Assembly (NCBI GenBank): GCA_913041065.1
Contig: CAJWII010000002.1
Location: 1-42,631 of the forward strand
Reading direction: 5' to 3'
Origin: an uncultured Flavobacteriales bacterium
GTDB taxonomy: Bacteria; Bacteroidota; Bacteroidia; Flavobacteriales_D; Sanyastnellaceae
Length of the DNA stretch: 42,631 bases
Shown here: one piece after another, positions 16,308-24,822 of the stretch
How the letters are laid out: every line of letters starts with the position of its first letter
Position numbering within the stretch: the first letter of the stretch is position 1
Made by a program: the position numbers and the translations under genes
The notes under the pieces: generated by a model
What the model was told of the DNA's origin: nothing
What the model saw: the letters and a program-made list of their open reading frames with translations, nothing else
Database searches by the model: none

Positions 16308-17204
16308 TCACACAGAGGCGATCTCCAGGTCTGCGATGGCCTTGTACAATTTGTCAGCCAGGTCTTTTGAACCTTCCACCAAGGGCAAGCGAACGTATGC
16401 TTCACAGATGCCGAGGTGCTGCAATGCAACTTTCACCCCCACTGGGTTGCCTTCTGCGAACAGCAAATCCATGATGGGCGTCAGCGCTTGGTGCGTGTTT
16501 TGTGCTTCTTGGATTTGACCAAAGGCCGCCTGCTGAATCATTCTGGACATCTCGGCAGGGTAAGCATTCCCCATGACCGAAATCACGCCTTCAGCGCCCA
16601 TGGACACCGTAGGCATGGCCAAGGCGTCGTCTCCTGACCACACGGCGAAGTCTTTGGGCCTTTGAGACAGAATCAAACCAATTTGCCCCAGATCTCCACT
16701 GGCTTCTTTGATGCCGCACACGTTTTCGTGTTGGGCAAGTTCAATTGTGGTCAAGGCGGTCATGTTGCTTGCCGTCCTGCCGGGCACGTTGTAGAGCACG
16801 ATGGGCCTGGGTGCGGCTTCAGCCACGGCGTTGAAGTGCATCACAATGCCCAACTGCGAGGGTTTGTTGTACGCCGGCGAGGCCACCAAAAACGCGTCAA
16901 TGCCTTCCAGGTCCCATGTGCGGATTCGGGCGCACAACTCCAAGGTGTTGTTCCCAGACACCCCAACAACGATGGGCATCCTGTTGGCGTTGACCTCCAC
17001 CACAAAATCCACCACACTGCGTTGCTCATCAGGGCTGAGAGTTGGCGTCTCCGCAGTGGTGCCGAGCACCACCAAAAAGTCGCAGCCTCCTGTGGCCAGG
17101 TGCTCCACCATGCGCTGCAACGCAGGGAAGTCCACTTTGCCGTCGCCGTGAAACGGCGTGATCAAGGCCACACCCAACCCTTGCAACTTCATGTGTGCGC
17201 TCAT
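16308..17204 (-). CDS. dapA: 4-hydroxy-tetrahydrodipicolinate synthase
   Basis: A 298-residue DapA that condenses pyruvate with aspartate semialdehyde in the lysine/diaminopimelate pathway. The barrel motifs are visible: GVALITPFHGDGKVD, LVVLGTTAETPTLS (the threonine pair), YNVPGRT near residue 138 (the proton-relay tyrosine) and the Schiff-base lysine in CGIKEASGD near 165. The start at 17204 overlaps the stop of the DUF6913-like gene (ATGA, 17201-17204). An in-frame ATG four codons later is also possible. Confidence 0.97.
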   Translation of the reverse strand: MSAHMKLQGLGVALITPFHGDGKVDFPALQRMVEHLATGGCDFLVVLGTTAETPTLSPDEQRSVVDFVVEVNANRMPIVVGVSGNNTLELCARIRTWDLEGIDAFLVASPAYNKPSQLGIVMHFNAVAEAAPRPIVLYNVPGRTASNMTALTTIELAQHENVCGIKEASGDLGQIGLILSQRPKDFAVWSGDDALAMPTVSMGAEGVISVMGNAYPAEMSRMIQQAAFGQIQEAQNTHQALTPIMDLLFAEGNPVGVKVALQHLGICEAYVRLPLVEGSKDLADKLYKAIADLEIASV

Positions 17205-17800
17205 TGGAAATCGATCTTGCTCAAATATTCAAGCGTCTTGGAGGTGTGGGACTTCCACTCCTCCATGGGGTCCTTCAAAATCACGTCCACCTCTTCCAAC
17301 TCATCCTCATCCTCCACGGGTTCTGGCACAATTCGAAAATCCAAATCCTCGCACCACTCCGTGCCATCGACGCCGACTTTCATGCCCGCAGTGCTTTTCC
17401 GCATCACAAACTTCAGCGGCAAAACAGGCTCCAACTCCAAGTCAATCAGAATGTCGAAGGGCGTGTCGGCAAAAGCCTCAAATTCCTTGACTGGCCAGCC
17501 ATGCCAATTCAAATCACTTTTGCAGAAGTAGCCTGAGTCCAACTTCTTGACCAGCCAGTTGGGGGTGTTCTTTTCATCTTCTTCCACGTAGCTCAAAAAA
17601 CCCACGCGCTTCACCCCGTATTTCTCCTTGAGCATTTTCCCGATGGCCTTCACCTCTCGAAAGTGGGTGTGGTCACGCTCCAGGTACACAAGCCCCACGC
17701 TCTTGGCCCGGTACAAAGACACCGCACGCCGTTCTCTCTCCGGAGAATCCAAACGCGCCAAGCGCCAACGGAAAATTCGCTCTTTCAAGGACACAGCCAT
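17201..17800 (-). CDS. DUF6913-like protein
   Basis: A 199-residue cytoplasmic protein without membrane segments. It resembles the Bacteroidota DUF6913 family in layout: a basic N-terminal helix, alternating strands and helices, and the segment KSDLNWHGWPVKEFEAFADT followed by FDILIDLELEP and LKFVMRKSTAGMKVG. The function is unknown, but the gene sits next to dapA in many Flavobacteriia as I recall, and here the two overlap by four bases. The frame extends to 17887, but I choose ATG 17800 (MAVSLKERIFRW) because the extension reads as non-coding. A TATTTTTG promoter-like element abuts this ATG, which makes the true start worth checking (GTG at 17794 is the alternative). Confidence 0.72.
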   Translation of the reverse strand: MAVSLKERIFRWRLARLDSPERERRAVSLYRAKSVGLVYLERDHTHFREVKAIGKMLKEKYGVKRVGFLSYVEEDEKNTPNWLVKKLDSGYFCKSDLNWHGWPVKEFEAFADTPFDILIDLELEPVLPLKFVMRKSTAGMKVGVDGTEWCEDLDFRIVPEPVEDEDELEEVDVILKDPMEEWKSHTSKTLEYLSKIDFQ

Positions 17801-17808
17801 CAAAAATA
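17801..17808 (-). promoter_or_regulatory. -7-like element (TATTTTTG) touching the DUF6913-type start
   Basis: TATTTTTG is immediately followed by the ATG at 17800. If it is a promoter, transcription would start inside the first codons, so either translation starts at GTG 17794 or this match is only an A/T-rich initiation region. Confidence 0.35.
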
Positions 17809-17943
17809 CACCTTCCCTTACCCTGCGTGTGCTCCCGTCAAGTCCGCATTCCTCCCCAACAACGTTGAAGTTTCCCACATCCCCCACGAAAAAACTTGAT
17901 TCAAATTGGCACGGTTCGAGATCTCCTTGGCGAAATTTCCATC

Positions 17944-18516
17944 ATGCAGCAACCTTTCTTTTCCCTCGAGCGCGCCGGAGCCGCGTTCCCCGCAATCCTT
18001 TTGGCCGTCATCGTCTTGCTTTCTTCATGTTCCAACAGCGCTGGCACCCAAGTCAAGACACCTTTCTCAGGCAAGAAGTACATGTCTGATGCGCGCCACT
18101 TCCGAGGCGTGGGCATGGGACAAAGCGCCAACCTCAACATCGCCAAGAGCAAGGCTGAGCTTGAATCGCGGAAAGCCATGGCTCAACAAGTGCGCACCAA
18201 CTTGAAAGTCGTTTCAGACGCTTACTCCAGTGAACTGGTTGGGAACCAAGCATCAGAGACCGTTGAGAAATTTGAGTCACTCGCGCGGGAAGTCACCAAC
18301 AACACGATCGGAGACATCCGTCAACTTGGGCAAGACATCCGGCAACTTGAAGACCAAACCTACCGAGTGCATGTCGCCGTCGAGATCAAGAAGAAGGCGA
18401 TGTTCCGATTCCTCAAGGACAAGGCCCGTAATGACGCCAAGATTTCTGAGCTCGCCCGTGCTCAGATGATCACCATGCTCGACAAGGAAATCGAGCGCCT
18501 CGAATCAGAAGAATGA
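17944..18516 (+). CDS. LPP20-like lipoprotein
   Basis: A 190-residue predicted lipoprotein. The N-terminus has a hydrophobic stretch ending in the lipobox LLSSC at ~35, so it should be acylated and held in the outer or inner membrane. The mature part resembles the LPP20 family: FRGVGMGQSANLNIAKSKAE, then a helical section (ESRKAMAQQVRTNLKVVSDAY) and the strand VHVAVEIKKKAMFRFLKD, ending in a charged helix. The function is unknown. ATG 17944 is preferred over 17896 because it places the signal peptide correctly. It converges on msrA with eight bases between the stops, and I see no terminator there. Confidence 0.78.
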   Translation: MQQPFFSLERAGAAFPAILLAVIVLLSSCSNSAGTQVKTPFSGKKYMSDARHFRGVGMGQSANLNIAKSKAELESRKAMAQQVRTNLKVVSDAYSSELVGNQASETVEKFESLAREVTNNTIGDIRQLGQDIRQLEDQTYRVHVAVEIKKKAMFRFLKDKARNDAKISELARAQMITMLDKEIERLESEE

Positions 18517-18524
18517 CGGCCCGC

Positions 18525-19127
18525 TCAGCGCAAGTTGAATTTGTCTGAGAATTTGGACTTGAACTTGTTCAGTTTGGGGGCGATCACGGCTTGACAATAA
18601 GGCGCTTCCCGGTGAAGCTCGTAATAGGCCTGGTGGTAATCCTCGGCCTCATAAAACGTCTCGAAAGCCTTGATTTCTGTTACGATTGGCAAGTCCCAGT
18701 CGGCCTGAGCTTTCAGCTTGGCTGCCTCCGCAACTTCACGCTGCGCGTCGTTGTGGAAGTAGATCGCGCTTCTGTATTGACTGCCCACATCGGCCCCTTG
18801 TCGGTTCAAAGTCGTCGGGTCGTGGGTTGCAAAGAAGACCTCAAGCAATTCGGCCAAACGGAGTTGGGTGTTGTCGAAGGTCACCTGAACGACCTCGGCG
18901 TGTCCAGTTCTTCCAGTGCACACTTCCCGGTATCCAGGATTTTTGATGTGGCCCCCGCTGTAACCAGAAACCCCAGAATCCACCCCAGGAATGGCTTCGT
19001 ACACCGCTTCCACGCACCAAAAACACCCAGCGCCCAAGGTGATTGTTTCCAAATGTTCTTGTCCCATCGATGTTGCTTGCAGGCTGAGAGAGCACATGAG
19101 TGCCCACAGCCACTTCACTTGTATCAT
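18525..19127 (-). CDS. msrA: Peptide-methionine (S)-S-oxide reductase, exported
   Basis: A 200-residue MsrA, which reduces methionine-S-sulfoxide in proteins. The catalytic motif GCFWCVEAVYEAIPGV is near residues 34-48; other family motifs are SGYSGGHIKNPGYREVCTG, GHAEVVQVTFD, DPTTLNRQGADVGSQYRS and FYEAEDYHQAYY. An N-terminal signal peptide (WLWALMCSLSLQATSMGQ) suggests periplasmic repair of envelope proteins. ATG 19127 is chosen over a TTG two codons upstream. A TTG-N20-GACATTTG promoter-like element ends just before it. Confidence 0.95.
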   Translation of the reverse strand: MIQVKWLWALMCSLSLQATSMGQEHLETITLGAGCFWCVEAVYEAIPGVDSGVSGYSGGHIKNPGYREVCTGRTGHAEVVQVTFDNTQLRLAELLEVFFATHDPTTLNRQGADVGSQYRSAIYFHNDAQREVAEAAKLKAQADWDLPIVTEIKAFETFYEAEDYHQAYYELHREAPYCQAVIAPKLNKFKSKFSDKFNLR

Positions 19128-19130
19128 GAA

Positions 19131-19161
19131 CAAATGTCACCTCTCTGAAGAAGAACTCCAA
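19131..19161 (-). promoter_or_regulatory. Promoter of msrA (TTG-N20-GACATTTG)
   Basis: TTG at 19159-19161 and GACATTTG at 19131-19138, one mismatch from TAnnTTTG, spaced by 20 bases. It ends four bases before the ATG, so the message would be leaderless or nearly so. Confidence 0.45.
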
Positions 19162-19166
19162 CCCAA

Positions 19167-20666
19167 TCAGTCCCCTGATTGTGCCATCCGGTAGCGCAAG
19201 AAGCACCCTTGAAAGCCAAGTTCTGGTTGGGCTCCTTCCCAAAGCACCGACACGTCGGAGGTTCTCAGCCCAAACTCCAACCCTTTGCGCATGCTGAATC
19301 GGAACGACACCGGGTACCGAAAGACATCTTGTCGACCTCGATGGACTCCCGCTTCAAGGACCACCACGGAGGTGAGCCTCACTCCAGCTGTGGCACCACC
19401 TGTCCAACCTCCTCGGGCAATGGCCTCGCGGTTTCGCACGCTGATGTTGGCGGCCAGCACCACAGGTTGTACAGGTCGAAAACCTGCAGAAAGGGCCAAA
19501 ATGGGCTTGGCACGCACCACGCGTTCCTCTTCTTGACCAGATTCAAACCACGACTCAGGATTCAACAAGTCTGAAGCGCTGGACAACCAGCTGCCAGGAT
19601 CAATGGAGAATAAGGTGGGATCGAACGCTTCTGGGTTACTTGGATCGGGGGCAAGTCCAAGGCTGAGGTTTTGAATGCCGTACTCCCTGCCTTGCCATGT
19701 CATCTGCCCGACGTCCACCAGGGACGCCCCAATCCATATGTTGTTGCGGGAAAGGACCCCACCCACATCGACACTCCAACCCCGACCAGCCGGACTGAGG
19801 ATGTCCAGCCATCCAAGGGAAAGTCCTGAACCTTGCAAGGAATCGAAGGTCTGGATGCTGCTCCACGACAACCCCTCCGAGCGTGCGCCAAACGCCGTCA
19901 ACTCGTCGCCTTCTGCTTGCAGATCGAAGTAGGCCGAGCCAAGAACAAGACGGGCGCCAACCCCGGTGTGCAATTCCCAACCTCCTTCGTCTTGGGCGCC
20001 CCAGGACTTGGAAAGCCCAACTTCATGGGAGCGCAACGATTGGAAGGAAAACGTGGAGCCTTGGAGCAGATTGGCCAAGGTCGCTTCTGTGTTGAGTTCC
20101 ACCCCTTCCCAAACTTGACCCAACGCGAAATCAAATTCTTCCACAGGCACAATTTCACCTGAGTCCACCAGACGGATTGAGGAGAAGAGATCAAGTCCAC
20201 CATCTGAGAACAACTTGGCTGCGGTGGAAGACAGGTTGACCGAGGCGAGCACCGACCTTCTGTTGGCATAGGCAAATGCCCAAGTCCCCATGCGTTTGGC
20301 GTAAGCCGCCGACAAAAAACTCGCACTCATGTGAAGGTCCTCGTCCGTCAAAGCCTCCACCCAGTCGTCAACCGTCCACTGCGTCGATTCAGCCTCAGTC
20401 TGGCCCCTTAATTGGGACCAGAGATCGGTGCGTTCCAGAAACGTCGAACGAATGGACACGCCTCCTTCAAACCCTCCTGTGGTACGCGTGTAAGCACCTT
20501 CCCATCCGTCAAACGTCATAAGCGCAGGGTTGTACCCCAAGGCGCGGTAATCGGAACTCAACGCAAAGGGCACGGACGCGCCTTGGATATGGGTGCGTTC
20601 CATTTGGGCCTCGGCGACATACGTGCAGCACCACGCCAACAACAGGAGAAAGAAGGGGCGAGCCAT
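19167..20666 (-). CDS. Outer-membrane beta-barrel-like protein (possibly DUF5723)
   Basis: A 499-residue protein with a signal peptide (MARPFFLLLLAWCCTYVAEAQ) and long runs of alternating polar and hydrophobic residues ending in aromatic pairs, typical of an outer-membrane barrel. The early part FALSSDYRALGYNPALMTFDGWEGAY resembles the N-terminal signature of Bacteroidota DUF5723/PorV-like barrels, and the C-terminal strands FRFSMRKGLEFGLRTSDVSVLW and LGFQGCFLRYRMAQ fit too. The role is unknown. The start at 20666 is chosen for the signal peptide; the frame extends to 20702 into ilvE. It follows ilvE by 17 bases. Confidence 0.72.
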   Translation of the reverse strand: MARPFFLLLLAWCCTYVAEAQMERTHIQGASVPFALSSDYRALGYNPALMTFDGWEGAYTRTTGGFEGGVSIRSTFLERTDLWSQLRGQTEAESTQWTVDDWVEALTDEDLHMSASFLSAAYAKRMGTWAFAYANRRSVLASVNLSSTAAKLFSDGGLDLFSSIRLVDSGEIVPVEEFDFALGQVWEGVELNTEATLANLLQGSTFSFQSLRSHEVGLSKSWGAQDEGGWELHTGVGARLVLGSAYFDLQAEGDELTAFGARSEGLSWSSIQTFDSLQGSGLSLGWLDILSPAGRGWSVDVGGVLSRNNIWIGASLVDVGQMTWQGREYGIQNLSLGLAPDPSNPEAFDPTLFSIDPGSWLSSASDLLNPESWFESGQEEERVVRAKPILALSAGFRPVQPVVLAANISVRNREAIARGGWTGGATAGVRLTSVVVLEAGVHRGRQDVFRYPVSFRFSMRKGLEFGLRTSDVSVLWEGAQPELGFQGCFLRYRMAQSGD

Positions 20667-20683
20667 GGGCCAATGTACGAGAA

Positions 20684-21760
20684 TCAGACAGGAATGTTCC
20701 AAGCGAAGGGGTCCTCCCCTGCCCCAGTCCTGACCTCATCGAGACGTTGCTTCAACCTAGGGGCGACAGTCCACGTGTCTTGGCTGGGCAAGTCCCAGTC
20801 TCCATCTTCGAGTCCCAACGTACAAATGGGGGAAATCGTGGCTGCTGTGCCCAGTCCAAATGCCTCGGTCAACCGTCCTTCTTTGATCGCCTCGTGCAGC
20901 TCGCGAACCTCGACCACGCGCTCCTCCACGTCCACTCCTTCGTGACGCATCAACTCCACAGCACTGGCACGGGTTACGCCTGAGAGCACAGTGTCGCTGG
21001 TGGAAGGCACCACCAACTTGCCATCCATCACAAAGCCCACGTTCATAGTGCCACACTCCTCCACCTTGGTGTGGGTGGCGCCATCCGTCCACAGAATTTG
21101 ATCGTACCCCTCTGACTTGGCAAGCTCTGTGGGGTGCAAAGACCCTGCGTAGTTGCCTGCCGCTTTCGCTGCGCCAGTGCCACCAGCAGCGGCCCGTGTG
21201 AATTTGGTCTCCACCTTCACGCGAACTGGCTTGGTGTAGTAGGCGCCCACAGGACACGTAAAGATGCACAGTCGGTAGTTGTTGCTCGGACGCACACCCA
21301 CGTGACCCTCGGTTGCGAACATGAATGGACGGATGTAGAGTGCGCTGTCCGGTGCGCTTGGCACCCAATTCGAATCGAGTTTCACCAATTCGACAATGGC
21401 CTGGAAAATGATGTCTTCAGGCACTTCCGGCATGCTCAACCGACGGGCCGAAAAATTCAACCGTTGGATGTTGCGTCCAGGACGGAACAGCGACACTGAA
21501 CCGCCTTGCTGCCGGAACGCCTTCATGCCCTCGAAGATGGCCTGGCCGTAGTGCAAGGACATCATGGCAGGAGAAAATGTCATCGGACCGAATGCGGAGA
21601 TTTCACCTCGCTGCCACGCACCATCTGCGTAGTCCATGACAAACATGTGATCGGAAAACACCCTGCCAAACGCAAGGTTCGCGAAGTCCACATCACCCAG
21701 TCTGCTCGTACCCACTGGGGAAATGTCAAAGTCCAACATCACGTGATTCTCCAATTGCAT
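20684..21760 (-). CDS. ilvE: Branched-chain amino acid aminotransferase
   Basis: A 358-residue class IV PLP aminotransferase that performs the last step of leucine, isoleucine and valine synthesis (and the first of their breakdown), using glutamate/2-oxoglutarate. Motifs are LHYGQAIFEGMKAFR, RPFMFATEGHVGVRPS, the PLP lysine in GGTGAAKAAGNYAGS near 200, VEECGTMNVGFVMDG and SDTVLSGVTRASAVEL, and AFGLGTAATISPI. The length and motif set fit the longer eukaryotic-like IlvE type. A good promoter lies 20 bases upstream. Confidence 0.97.
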   Translation of the reverse strand: MQLENHVMLDFDISPVGTSRLGDVDFANLAFGRVFSDHMFVMDYADGAWQRGEISAFGPMTFSPAMMSLHYGQAIFEGMKAFRQQGGSVSLFRPGRNIQRLNFSARRLSMPEVPEDIIFQAIVELVKLDSNWVPSAPDSALYIRPFMFATEGHVGVRPSNNYRLCIFTCPVGAYYTKPVRVKVETKFTRAAAGGTGAAKAAGNYAGSLHPTELAKSEGYDQILWTDGATHTKVEECGTMNVGFVMDGKLVVPSTSDTVLSGVTRASAVELMRHEGVDVEERVVEVRELHEAIKEGRLTEAFGLGTAATISPICTLGLEDGDWDLPSQDTWTVAPRLKQRLDEVRTGAGEDPFAWNIPV

Positions 21761-21780
21761 GACCTTTCATTTAGGTGGTG

Positions 21781-21811
21781 CAAAAGTCGGAAATCTGAGG
21801 CCTCAACGCAA
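21781..21811 (-). promoter_or_regulatory. Promoter of ilvE (TTG-N20-GACTTTTG)
   Basis: TTG at 21809-21811 and GACTTTTG at 21781-21788, one base off the TAnnTTTG consensus, spaced by 20 bases. The predicted leader is about 17 bases. Confidence 0.5.
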
Positions 21812-21847
21812 GTCGAGACTTCCCAAGAAGTGTTCAATGGACATGAC

Positions 21848-22540
21848 TTACTGAACCTCACCTTGAAACAAGAATTTGTTGGGGCTCACAAGGCCCGTTT
21901 TTACGGCGTACATCACCATGGCTGCCGTGTTGTTCACACCCAACTTGGCCATGATGTTCTTGCGGTGGGTGGTCACGGTGTGCGCACTCAAGAAAAGCTT
22001 GCTTGCCACCACCCCATTGGTGTGCCCTTCCGCAATCAAAGACAGCACTTCCGTCTCCCGCGCGCTGAGGTGAATGGGGTCGCAGGTCAGCGGCAGGTTG
22101 TCGAGGTCGCTGACGTCGATGGATTCCTTTCGAATGCGGTCCAAAATCTGGCCGCAAAAGAAGGCCCCACCTTGGGACGTTTCTCGGATGGCATCTTCCA
22201 CCTCCCCCAGATCGCAATCCTTCTTGATGTAGCTGTCCACTCCCGCTTTGAGGGCATTGACTATGGTGTGTCCACTCTGCTCTGACGTGATTGCAAGCAC
22301 GCGACATCGGGGCTTCATGACCTTCACCTTGCGCACCACGTCGATGTCGAAGCCCTCCGCAAGGAAATCCACAATCACCACCTTGGGATCGAAACTCTGA
22401 ACCAGCCCCACCAGGTCTTCTGAAGTGCTGGCTTCCCCGACGACTTGGATCCCCTTCACATGGCCGGCCATGTTGCGGACGCCCAGTCTGAACAAGGCGC
22501 TGCTGTCGGCAATGGCAACGGTGGTGGACAACGAATTCAT
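21848..22540 (-). CDS. NarL/LuxR-family response regulator with an atypical receiver domain
   Basis: A 230-residue DNA-binding regulator. Residues 1-125 form a receiver domain with the predicted phospho-acceptor aspartate near 56 (VVIVDFLAEGFD) and lysine in SYIKKDC, but one of the usual acidic-pair residues is replaced (IADSS instead of DD) and the proline after the aspartate is missing. The LuxR-type helix-turn-helix is at about 165-225 (LSARETEVLSLIAEGHTN, LFLSAHTVTTHRKNIMAKLG). No histidine kinase is nearby, so its input is unknown; it may be weakly phosphorylated or act without it. Confidence 0.93.
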   Translation of the reverse strand: MNSLSTTVAIADSSALFRLGVRNMAGHVKGIQVVGEASTSEDLVGLVQSFDPKVVIVDFLAEGFDIDVVRKVKVMKPRCRVLAITSEQSGHTIVNALKAGVDSYIKKDCDLGEVEDAIRETSQGGAFFCGQILDRIRKESIDVSDLDNLPLTCDPIHLSARETEVLSLIAEGHTNGVVASKLFLSAHTVTTHRKNIMAKLGVNNTAAMVMYAVKTGLVSPNKFLFQGEVQ

Positions 22541-22560
22541 GTCTTTGGAATGATTCTAAA

Positions 22561-22568
22561 CAAATATA
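22561..22568 (-). promoter_or_regulatory. -7 promoter element (TATATTTG) of the LuxR-type regulator
   Basis: TATATTTG lies 20 bases before the ATG at 22540. No -33 TTG is seen at the expected spacing. Confidence 0.5.
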
Positions 22569-22589
22569 GGACACCCCTTTGGCGCAGAC

Positions 22590-23504
22590 TCACCGGGAGC
22601 CCACCTTCTTCGCCATCCCGTCCGTGGCGACCACTACATCGGTGTGGAACGCTTGAGCCTCCTCCAGCAGTTCCCCGACGTCTCGGTACCTCGTGCTGAT
22701 GTGCCCCAGCACAAGTTGCCTGACTCCAGCCTGGCTGGCCAACCGCGCCGCTTCTTTGGCGGTGCTGTGGTGGGTGTCTTTCGCCCTGACAGCATCCCGT
22801 TCCGCGAACGTGCAATCATGGTACAACAAGTCAGCCCCTTCGGCCAATGCCTTGACAGACTCACAGGGTCGGGTGTCCGAGGAATACACGTATGCCCTGG
22901 CCTGAGCAGGAGGCTTGCACCAGGTCGATGCTTCCTGGACCTCGTCATTCCAAAGCACAGACTCGCCCCGTTTCAAGGCCTGACGGACATGAAACGGCAA
23001 TCCAGCCGATTTGGCCTTGGCGCCGTCCAACTTCCATGGCAGGTTGTGCTCCTCAATGCGCAACGCCCTGGCAGGGACTCTGTGCTTGGCAGGGGCGCAC
23101 ACAAGCCTGTGCCGCGCTCCTTCCTCTAAGATCTCCACTCCATCCCCCCATGGATTGAACTCAACCTCAAACGACATGTGCGCCTGGATGGCACGCCAGG
23201 TCGCATCTAACCACGGACCGAGCGCTTCAGGCCCCCAAACCGTCAATGGTTCTGTCCGTCCCAACAGCGACATCGTGCTCAACAAACCGGGCAGACCCAG
23301 AACGTGGTCCCCATGCATGTGGCTGATGAACACCCCTTTCAGCTTTTGGAATTTCCGCTTGTTCTTCCGCAAAGACAGCTGCACTCCTTCACCTGCGTCC
23401 AACAAATAGGTGTGCCCGTGGATGTCCACAAACTGCGAAGTGGTGCCTCTCGAAGGCACGGGAACCGCAGCTCCTGTCCCGAGAAACACCACTTCGAAAT
23501 TCAT
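22590..23504 (-). CDS. rnz: Ribonuclease Z
   Basis: A 304-residue metallo-beta-lactamase-fold endonuclease that trims the 3' ends of tRNA precursors. This fits the locally encoded tRNA-Ser, which lacks CCA. Motifs are FEVVFLGTGAAVPVPSRGTTS at the N-terminus, the zinc-binding SHMHGDHVLGLPGLL near 60, YSSDTRPC, LLYHDCTF, HSTAKEAARLASQAGV and VLGHIS. The start at 23504 gives the family-typical N-terminus; the frame extends upstream to 23561 over the end of the previous gene. It lies 19 bases after the T9SS-type protein gene. Confidence 0.96.
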   Translation of the reverse strand: MNFEVVFLGTGAAVPVPSRGTTSQFVDIHGHTYLLDAGEGVQLSLRKNKRKFQKLKGVFISHMHGDHVLGLPGLLSTMSLLGRTEPLTVWGPEALGPWLDATWRAIQAHMSFEVEFNPWGDGVEILEEGARHRLVCAPAKHRVPARALRIEEHNLPWKLDGAKAKSAGLPFHVRQALKRGESVLWNDEVQEASTWCKPPAQARAYVYSSDTRPCESVKALAEGADLLYHDCTFAERDAVRAKDTHHSTAKEAARLASQAGVRQLVLGHISTRYRDVGELLEEAQAFHTDVVVATDGMAKKVGSR

Positions 23505-23523
23505 GGCGCAAAAACCTGGCGTC

Positions 23524-24822
23524 TCAGTGCTGGACTTGCACGCGCTCCACCCGGCGCACACCTTGACGCGTCACCACCAAGAAATACATGCCGGCTTCCA
23601 GCGAAGACACGTCGAGGGCCAGCCCCATGTTGCTGGAACGTCCTTCGAGCACCTGGGCTCCATCCAACGTGAAAATCGCCCAAGTGTCACCTGGCAAGAT
23701 GCCTGTGCAAAAGAGCTCCGACGATGCAGGGTTGGGGTACGTGAAAAGGTTGATCTGAGCCACGTCGAGCAGGAAGGTCAGCACATTGATGTCTTCCACT
23801 TCCACAGAGCATCCTGAGTCGTCGGACACCACCACACTGTATGCACCTTCACCCAAACCAGACAACACCTCACCGGACCCCAACAGGATGCCTGCCGAAC
23901 TGTACCAGTTGGCGGTCCAAGCTCCAACAGCACCCGACACTGTCACGGTGGCCGATCCGTTGAACACACCAGAATCTGTGTTGGACACTTCCACTGAAGC
24001 GGCAAGCTCGCATTCCAACGCATCGTCCCCCACCAACCAGCCGCCAAAGAGACTTTGACAATCTGCGGTGGTGACTTGGACTGAGAATGACCCCGCGTTG
24101 TCAACCGACACAGACATCCCTGTGCCAATCTGATCCCCGAAGGCATTGAACCAAGCCACTTCGGACGCCTCCACACCCTCCGCCAAGGTGGCTGTCAAGG
24201 TGCCTTGCGTCCCCTCGTCGCTGTTCACGTTGGTCACCACCACATCTTCCAACAAAGGACAATTCACGCGCAAAGTAAAATTGTCAAAGGTGTACGGCGC
24301 ATTGAACGGCGTGAAAATCGTCGCCCAAGCTTGGATGTCGATGCTGATGCGGTAGATGCCTGAACGGTTTGGAGCCCCTTGGATGGCCGCGCAGTATTGC
24401 TCGCCGCCCAAGAAGGCGTTGGGATTCCCAGAATCGCCGTTGTTGTTGAACAAGACCTCCAAGCCAATCTCGTCCGCAAAAAACTGTTCCTGGGTCACCG
24501 TGTCTGTGAACACAATGCCCTGGAAGACACCGGCTCCATCCACGGAGTTGGCCAACACAATCACGCTGTCCACGGGCAAGGTGGGTGGGTACGTGGAGTC
24601 AATTCCGGCTGCGTTGGCAGGGATCAAGATGTGCAAGACGTCGAAATACGACTCGTCCAACATTCCGTCCAAGAAAGTTTCGCCCATCGCAGGATCTGGC
24701 GACACCCCGAAGGAGGCTTCCCCAAAATCAAAATCAAAATCGCATTGCCCCCATACACCGGGCGCCAAACACAAGACCAAGGCCGCCAACGCGAGCCCCC
24801 TAAGGTTCAGAAATGCATTCAT
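23524..24822 (-). CDS. Secreted protein with T9SS-style C-terminal sorting domain
   Basis: A 432-residue exported protein. The signal peptide is MNAFLNLRGLALAALVLCLA and onward to VWGQ. The middle is beta-rich with two or three Ig-like or PKD-like modules (SVSVDNAGSFSVQVTTADCQS; VSGLGEGAYSVVVSDDSGCSV-like repeats with paired cysteines). The C-terminus matches a type A T9SS sorting domain: INLFTYPNPASSELFCTG, VLEGRSSNMGLALDVSSLEAGMYFL and a final basic strand. It should be exported by the type IX system to the cell surface or medium. The ATG overlaps the STAS gene stop by four bases; the frame also extends upstream inside STAS, which I reject. Confidence 0.85.
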   Translation of the reverse strand: MNAFLNLRGLALAALVLCLAPGVWGQCDFDFDFGEASFGVSPDPAMGETFLDGMLDESYFDVLHILIPANAAGIDSTYPPTLPVDSVIVLANSVDGAGVFQGIVFTDTVTQEQFFADEIGLEVLFNNNGDSGNPNAFLGGEQYCAAIQGAPNRSGIYRISIDIQAWATIFTPFNAPYTFDNFTLRVNCPLLEDVVVTNVNSDEGTQGTLTATLAEGVEASEVAWFNAFGDQIGTGMSVSVDNAGSFSVQVTTADCQSLFGGWLVGDDALECELAASVEVSNTDSGVFNGSATVTVSGAVGAWTANWYSSAGILLGSGEVLSGLGEGAYSVVVSDDSGCSVEVEDINVLTFLLDVAQINLFTYPNPASSELFCTGILPGDTWAIFTLDGAQVLEGRSSNMGLALDVSSLEAGMYFLVVTRQGVRRVERVQVQH

